Below are positions 58,993 through 64,000 of a stretch of DNA of 64,000 nucleotides, piece after piece (the first letter of the stretch is position 1; each line of letters begins with the position of its first letter). A model generated the notes under the pieces. That model was not told the origin of the DNA. It saw only the letters and a program-made list of their open reading frames with translations, and did no database searches. Where the stretch lies: contig OY829326.1 of the NCBI GenBank assembly GCA_963691655.1, forward strand, positions 143,734,998 to 143,798,997. The letters run 5' to 3'. The position numbers and the translations under genes were made by a program. The DNA comes from Toxonevra muliebris (taxonomy: Eukaryota > Arthropoda > Insecta > Diptera > Pallopteridae).

Positions 58993-61900
58993 ATGCCAGG
59001 TTTTCATCTCAATGATATGGGTGAAATGGTGCTGGACGCAATTGATGATATTGCAGTGGTTGATGTATACGACTTAGCATCAGATATTGGGAAGGAATAT
59101 GAGCGTATCATTGATAAATATGGAACGGATGCTGTGACTGGGTTAATGCCAAAAATTATCAACACATTAGAGTTGCTGGAAGCATTGGCTACGAAAAACG
59201 AACGAGAAAATGCAACGATACAAGAGTTGCGTGATAAAATCGCTCAATTGGAAACTGAGAAATTGGAGAAGGCCGAATTTCGAAAACGTTTTGATAAGGT
59301 AAATAATAGAAAGAAAAAATTAGAAACACAAATCTTAAACGAATATACCGTTCTTAATCCGTTAAAATAAATTTGCTACTACTCCAAGAAATAGTACTTA
59401 GCAAGCCCACGGTTTCATTTTTTTCACATAATAGTGACACAAAAGGATTGTAACTACTTTGAGCATTCCAGAGATTGATCTTCTTTAAATTTTTGATATT
59501 GTCGGAATACTTTTAAATGTGTTTTGTAATTAGACAAACATAGCAGAAAATGCAGATAATTGACAAACCGACGCTGTACAAATATCATAGATCATAATTT
59601 TTTTCAAGTCTGCTTCACGTTTCTAAACTTTATCCAATTTAAAAACACCGAAATTATCTATTTTATTAGAACAATCCATTTGGACACTTTTTAAGAATTT
59701 AACCCCATCTAGGAATCGAACCTGAGGCAAATGGAACTCCAGTCAAGCACTCATCCATGAAGTATCCATTATTGAACGTCGTTAAGCTGTTTTTGAACTA
59801 GATTAGCAGCTTTTGTAGGGGATTAATTTGACGCTAAAATGGCAGTATCGTCTGGATAAGTAGCTATAGTAACACTATCAGTTTCAGGCAAGTCGCAGTT
59901 AAAAATCGAATAAAGAGCAGGACCCAAAACACTGCCCGGCTCCGGTACTCCGACTTTTACTTGACATTTGGCTTATGTTTCATCATTTACTTTGACATAG
60001 AATGATAGGACTTTAAGACCAAATAAAATGGAGCTGGAAATAAAGTTTTTAATTTGTATAACAGCCCTTGATGCCAAACTTTTTCGAACGCTTCTTGAAT
60101 GTCCAAAAATATGGCAGAGCACGATTTTTTGCGTTCCAGAAAGTCAGTGACAATATTCCCTATGCGATGATATTGGTCAGGAGTACCGTGCTTATGACGA
60201 TTGTTGATTCGGAATTATATTCTTATTTTCTTGTATTATTAGCAATCTACTACTTCGAATATTTTCGAGAATATTGCCAGCAAACTTATAGGTCTATATG
60301 AGGACACTGAGTTTTCAGGTTTATTTGGCTCAGGTATCATTATTATTTCAGCACATTTCCATTGAGAAGGAAAGTGGTTAAATGAGCAAGATTATTCCTC
60401 ATTCTTATAATTGAAAATAAATTGTAATAACTAAAAACAACAATAACTAATTATGTTCACCTTTTTGCCTGTTTAAGTTATTAAATTTTTAAGTGTTTGA
60501 AAATCTTTTGGCGAAATTTCCCCTTGCTCTTCCCCCCTTGTATTCGTCCCTGCTAATGGTGTTAATGAAAAAAGTCTTGATAAGTTAAAGTATTTAAATT
60601 TTGGACTGGCTAAACAGTAATTTATCAAAGAGATATCCTGGAGTTTTGGTCATAATAAATTTATGCTACCGGTCTGCAGCCTAATAATTGCCTTCTCCAA
60701 TCCGAAGTGTGGTCGAACTTTTCAGGCCATAAACATACGTATCTTGTTGTGCTCATTAGTTCAACCTTATGTAGTGAATAGGAATCTGGTTTACTGTATA
60801 TAAGTTGAACATAAGAAATTATTGCTAGAATTAATTATGTAACTAATTTTTTTTCTAGTGTCAAGACATAAATACTCAGCAGTCATTCTAAGAAAGATTA
60901 AGAAACTATTTACATGTTCGACACAGCTTAAAGACGAATTGACATGGAAACCAAAACTAACAACCTTACTAACAATTTCTAACGCAGACATACCAACAAT
61001 TAAAGGTTTTCTAGAAATTTGTATAACAGATGCGTCATAAAATCACTAACATAACAGACACCAAAGGATGGTATGGTGCGATATCTACACCTTTAACTTT
61101 AGATATAAGGGATTCACCAAACATATTAGGGTCAGTATTGCGGTCAGGGTTTATCTTACCACAGTCACCAAATTCCTTTGACTCTCCGTTTGGCACATGG
61201 GTCCAGCCAGATTAAAAAAACCAAAAACATTTACTTGCATGTTATATAAATGCACTTTATTGCATGTCCAAAAACACAATATTCTCATGCATTTGTATAA
61301 AAATACATAGGGGTCTGGCCAAACCACATGTGCCAAACCAAAGGTTATCGAAACATGTGCCAAACGGAGGGTTAACATAGAATATATAACAATATAGAAC
61401 TCTAGTTGGAAGAGCAATATTCATATTATAACTAAAAAAACTTTAACTTAACTGTTCATATGACTAAAGCGGCACAATTCCTAGCGTTTTTAAGCTATCC
61501 AGTTGGCACTTAAAGGGCTTCTTTTCCATTTATTATACAGCTTACTTCTCTTTTCAATCGCACGCTGAACATGAATATTGACTCAGGGGCTAGACTTACT
61601 TTTAGCATTTACAGTACGTAAAAGTACATGAGTATTAAATAGATTAGTAACTGTGTCAACAAGAATATTAATTTTATTGTCAACAGATGGCCAAAACCAG
61701 TAATCATTCCATGTCAAGAATAAATCTAATGCTAAGGTATTGTACTCAATAGAGTTATAATAGAAATATGAATAGGTACACAGAAACAAATATTGGTAAG
61801 AGTAATATTAATAGTATAAAAAAATCAAATCATGGGAAGAATAAAAAAACATTTGTCCAAACATCAAGATAGAAGAAATATTAGGTACAAGAAAATAGTC

Positions 61901-64000
61901 TGTCAAACTAAGACATGAATCATTTATAAAACGAGTATGTAAGACAGTATCTACCACAACCAATATTGAATAAATGATCATACAACATTGTATTTATGAA
62001 AGACCTCAAACGAAAACCAGTTTACATTAAAACCACCACAGGTTCCAATGTGATCGTAGTCAGTTATTAAATTAGATAAAACAGAGAAACGCGCTTCCAG
62101 ACTATAACATTTATTTGCAATATCAAAAATGACTACATTCAAAAATACTCACACATTTAACATTTAGATATTATTTACAATACATATATTGCGATACCAA
62201 CATCCCTATTACACAATCTTTCGTTCCTAAAGAATTTATAGTTGGGTATACTATAATGAAAGTCATCAACGTCATTCTTAAACCAGGTCTCACAGACCCA
62301 GGCCAACAATATTGCTTTCGAATACATATTTAAAGTAGTCCAATTTATCTGTTTTTAAACTTCCTGCATTGAAATGCATGATTTTTAGTCCATAATGTTG
62401 TTTACAAAATATATTCATCAAAACATTATGAAGTTCATTAACACCGGAAAACTTATCATTTAAATTTTTTCATAAAAGTGTCTAACATAAGCAAACTTAA
62501 GCATTACTACACAATAAAAAAGAAACAAATACAATAAAAAAGCCCACAAGTGGGCAAGATTACAAATTGCGTTGAAGATTAGTACTTTAATTGAAAGTTC
62601 GTTTTTTGCGGGTATGTTTTACGAGAAAAGTAATGAAAATTTCATGAAGTATTTTATTCTATAAATGAGAATTTAATCAAGTAATTATATGAATTTTTGT
62701 AAAAACTTATAGTTAATCGATTAACTTTCCAATAAGAAATAATCTAAACAAATACATTAAGAATAAAAATTATTTTGATGAAGCCTTAGGAAACTTCCGA
62801 TTCTCTTTCACAATTTTGAATTTTTAAGATTTGGAATTGAAAATTTCCAAGTTTTCCATAATCCCCTTTTTATTGTTTATTCTCCTAGGAGTTGGAGGTA
62901 ATTGAAGAACAATGGCGTACCGAGACGAATGAACTAGTCGATTTAGTATCATCGTTACAAGACGAAAATAAGCGTCTCGTCAAGCAAACACAAGACCTGC
63001 AATCGTCATCGGCACATTCTTCTGGTTTGGGTGCAAGCCTTACAGAGAGCATCATTAGTATCACAAATAATGAGCTCCATAGTGCTCTATCGGATACGCA
63101 AGTATTGCAGCGACTTAAAGAGCAGATTTATAAGCAACGTGATGAGCTGAAACAAAAAGAGCATGAGTTACAGGACAAGTACAACGAAGTTGAAAATGTA
63201 AGTATGAAGGTAAAAAAATTTAAGACTCAAATTTAAGATGCAAATATTGTATAAGCGGTTGACATTATATAACTATTCTTAAACCTATTAAACTTATCCA
63301 TTAGAATGAACATTTTTCTTGATATTTTTTCTAATTTTTTTCTGCCCATTACCTTCAATTTGAACATTATTTAACGCTTGTTAACTTTCACATTTATCAC
63401 TGCCTATTTCATACCATCATCTTTTACACTATTTATTCTCTACATCGTCGTTGCTAGAATTCAATTAAAGTAACTTTTATTTATTTACATTTTTCTTTTT
63501 TTCCATTGCGGCCACATAAAAAAAATGTGTATAAAATGCAACAAAAACCATCACCAACATAAACACCACCACATCTATGCGAATAATGTATACAGCTAAA
63601 TATTCAACTTGAACGATTAAAATCCTCTGGACGTGATACACGTCGACGTCACAAATTGTTACAGGCGCAGGTGAAAACATTATGCGAAGAACGCGCTGAT
63701 TTTCTTGCACAACTACAAGACCAACAACGTGACATCAATCATTTGCGAAAACGTATCGGTTTGGCAGAGAAGGAGAATGAGGATTTGGTGAAATCATACG
63801 ATGATGATCCAAATGATCCAAATCGTCCACGTTACACTACGCTGCAGTTAAAGGAGTTGATTTGTGAACGTGACGAATTAATTACCACCATCGATAATTT
63901 AAATGAGGAATTGAAAGCATTGAAACCAACAACAAAAACGACTGGGGGTGGTGATTCAAGTTCGTATGATTACGATGATGAAGATGATGATGTCGATGAT
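58993..64000 (+). CDS. Rilpl: RILP-like protein (Rilpl), first three exons, 3' end outside the window
   Basis: The exons are 58993-59298, 62889-63197 and 63596->64000, all phase 0, giving at least 340 residues. The start is the first ATG of the frame (MPGFHLNDMGEMVLDAIDDI). Exon 1 is the RH1 domain, predicted helical (DLASDIGKEYERIIDKYG) and running into a coiled coil. Exon 2 is coiled coil (EEQWRTETNELVDLVSSLQD). Exon 3 continues it and contains the RH2 motif (YTTLQLKELICERDELITTI) before an acidic Asp/Glu-rich stretch at the window end. In the family RH1 contacts motor or scaffold partners and RH2 binds Rab GTPases, linking vesicles and lysosomes to dynein-dependent transport or ciliary traffic. 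Intron 1 (3.6 kb) holds LINE and MITE debris. Confidence 0.9.
59697..59770 (-). other. tRNA-like segment, probably the head of a SINE
   Basis: The minus strand contains a consensus B box, GGTTCGATTCC, within CTCAGGTTCGATTCCTAGATG. A weak A-box-like TGGATGAGTGC lies about 24 nt upstream. The T stem pairs imperfectly and no full cloverleaf can be drawn, so this is a tRNA-derived repeat or relic rather than a functional tRNA. Confidence 0.35.
59780..60390 (-). pseudogene. Jockey-type LINE reverse transcriptase fragment in Rilpl intron 1
   Basis: The minus strand reads FPSQWKCAEIIMIPEPNKPE, SYRPISLLAIFSKIFE, HGTPDQYHRIGNIVTDFLER, SAIFLDIQEAFEKVWHQG, then GVPEPGSVLGPALYSIF and TYPDDTAILAS. These are reverse transcriptase blocks in order. 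The catalytic FADD box has become YPDD, and there are stops and a frameshift. It is truncated at both ends. Confidence 0.82.
60391..62888. other. Remainder of Rilpl intron 1
   Basis: Apart from the palindromic MITE at 61182-61371, I see no coding or RNA feature. The sequence is AT-rich with many short homopolymers. Confidence 0.4.
61182..61371. mobile_element. Approximately 190-bp MITE with CTCCGTTTGGCACATG ends
   Basis: CTCTCCGTTTGGCACATGG at the left and CCCTCCGTTTGGCACATG (complement) at the right form the TIRs. A second related block, CCTTTGGTTTGGCACATG, lies just inside the right end. Noncoding. Confidence 0.6.

Overview
The window is AT-rich, intron-containing insect DNA. Short phase-conserved introns, a THADA homologue, a RILP-like gene and heavy DNA-transposon and retroelement debris all fit a higher dipteran. 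A tephritid fruit fly is my best guess, but this is inference, not a database result.

Host genes. (1) 3-2698 (+) holds the last seven exons of THADA. (2) 17.5-55.2 kb (-) holds three complete tandem copies of a ZFYVE1/DFCP1 homologue (P-loop domain, zinc-binding region, two FYVE zinc fingers). I call them copy C (17473-25925), copy B (27856-35184) and copy A (41068-55189). Each copy has nine exons with identical intron phases, and each reads through without a stop. (3) 58993 to the window end (+) holds the first three exons of a Rilpl (RILP-like) homologue, divergent from copy A. THADA and copy C are convergent.

The three ZFYVE1 copies differ in a patterned way. Copy A keeps the P-loop (GNTGDGKS), the CTIG-type switch threonine and DTEG. 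Copies B and C share a three-residue deletion that removes that threonine. Copy B has also lost the P-loop lysine (GKAGDATS) and DTEG, while all its FYVE zinc ligands remain. In every copy the second FYVE finger carries an extra loop of about 20-30 residues between the first CxxC and RHHC. I regard this family as the most interesting content of the window.

Mobile DNA. 2.8-17.4 kb is a graveyard: an inverted-repeat element at the THADA 3' end, a mariner (DD34D) remnant, Ty3/gypsy pol and gag fragments, an env-like remnant, a PHD-type LINE ORF1, a PIF/Harbinger remnant and one decayed ORF I cannot assign. The ZFYVE1 introns hold an apparently intact maT (DD37D) mariner with its terminal inverted repeats (TIRs) and TA duplication (43290-44581), hAT elements with exact 8-bp target duplications (23747-24618 and 51346-52157), a decayed Tc1 element (29273-30454), an internally deleted mariner (32251-32672), a LINE reverse-transcriptase end (24650-25230) and several MITEs. 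The hAT MITE at 51346 sits inside one arm of a 2.5-kb inverted repeat, and the other arm preserves its empty site. Rilpl intron 1 carries a Jockey-type LINE fragment and a tRNA-like B box.

Exon boundaries were set by reading GT/AG sites and matching phases by eye. Transposon families were assigned from motifs and terminal structure. No similarity search was possible.
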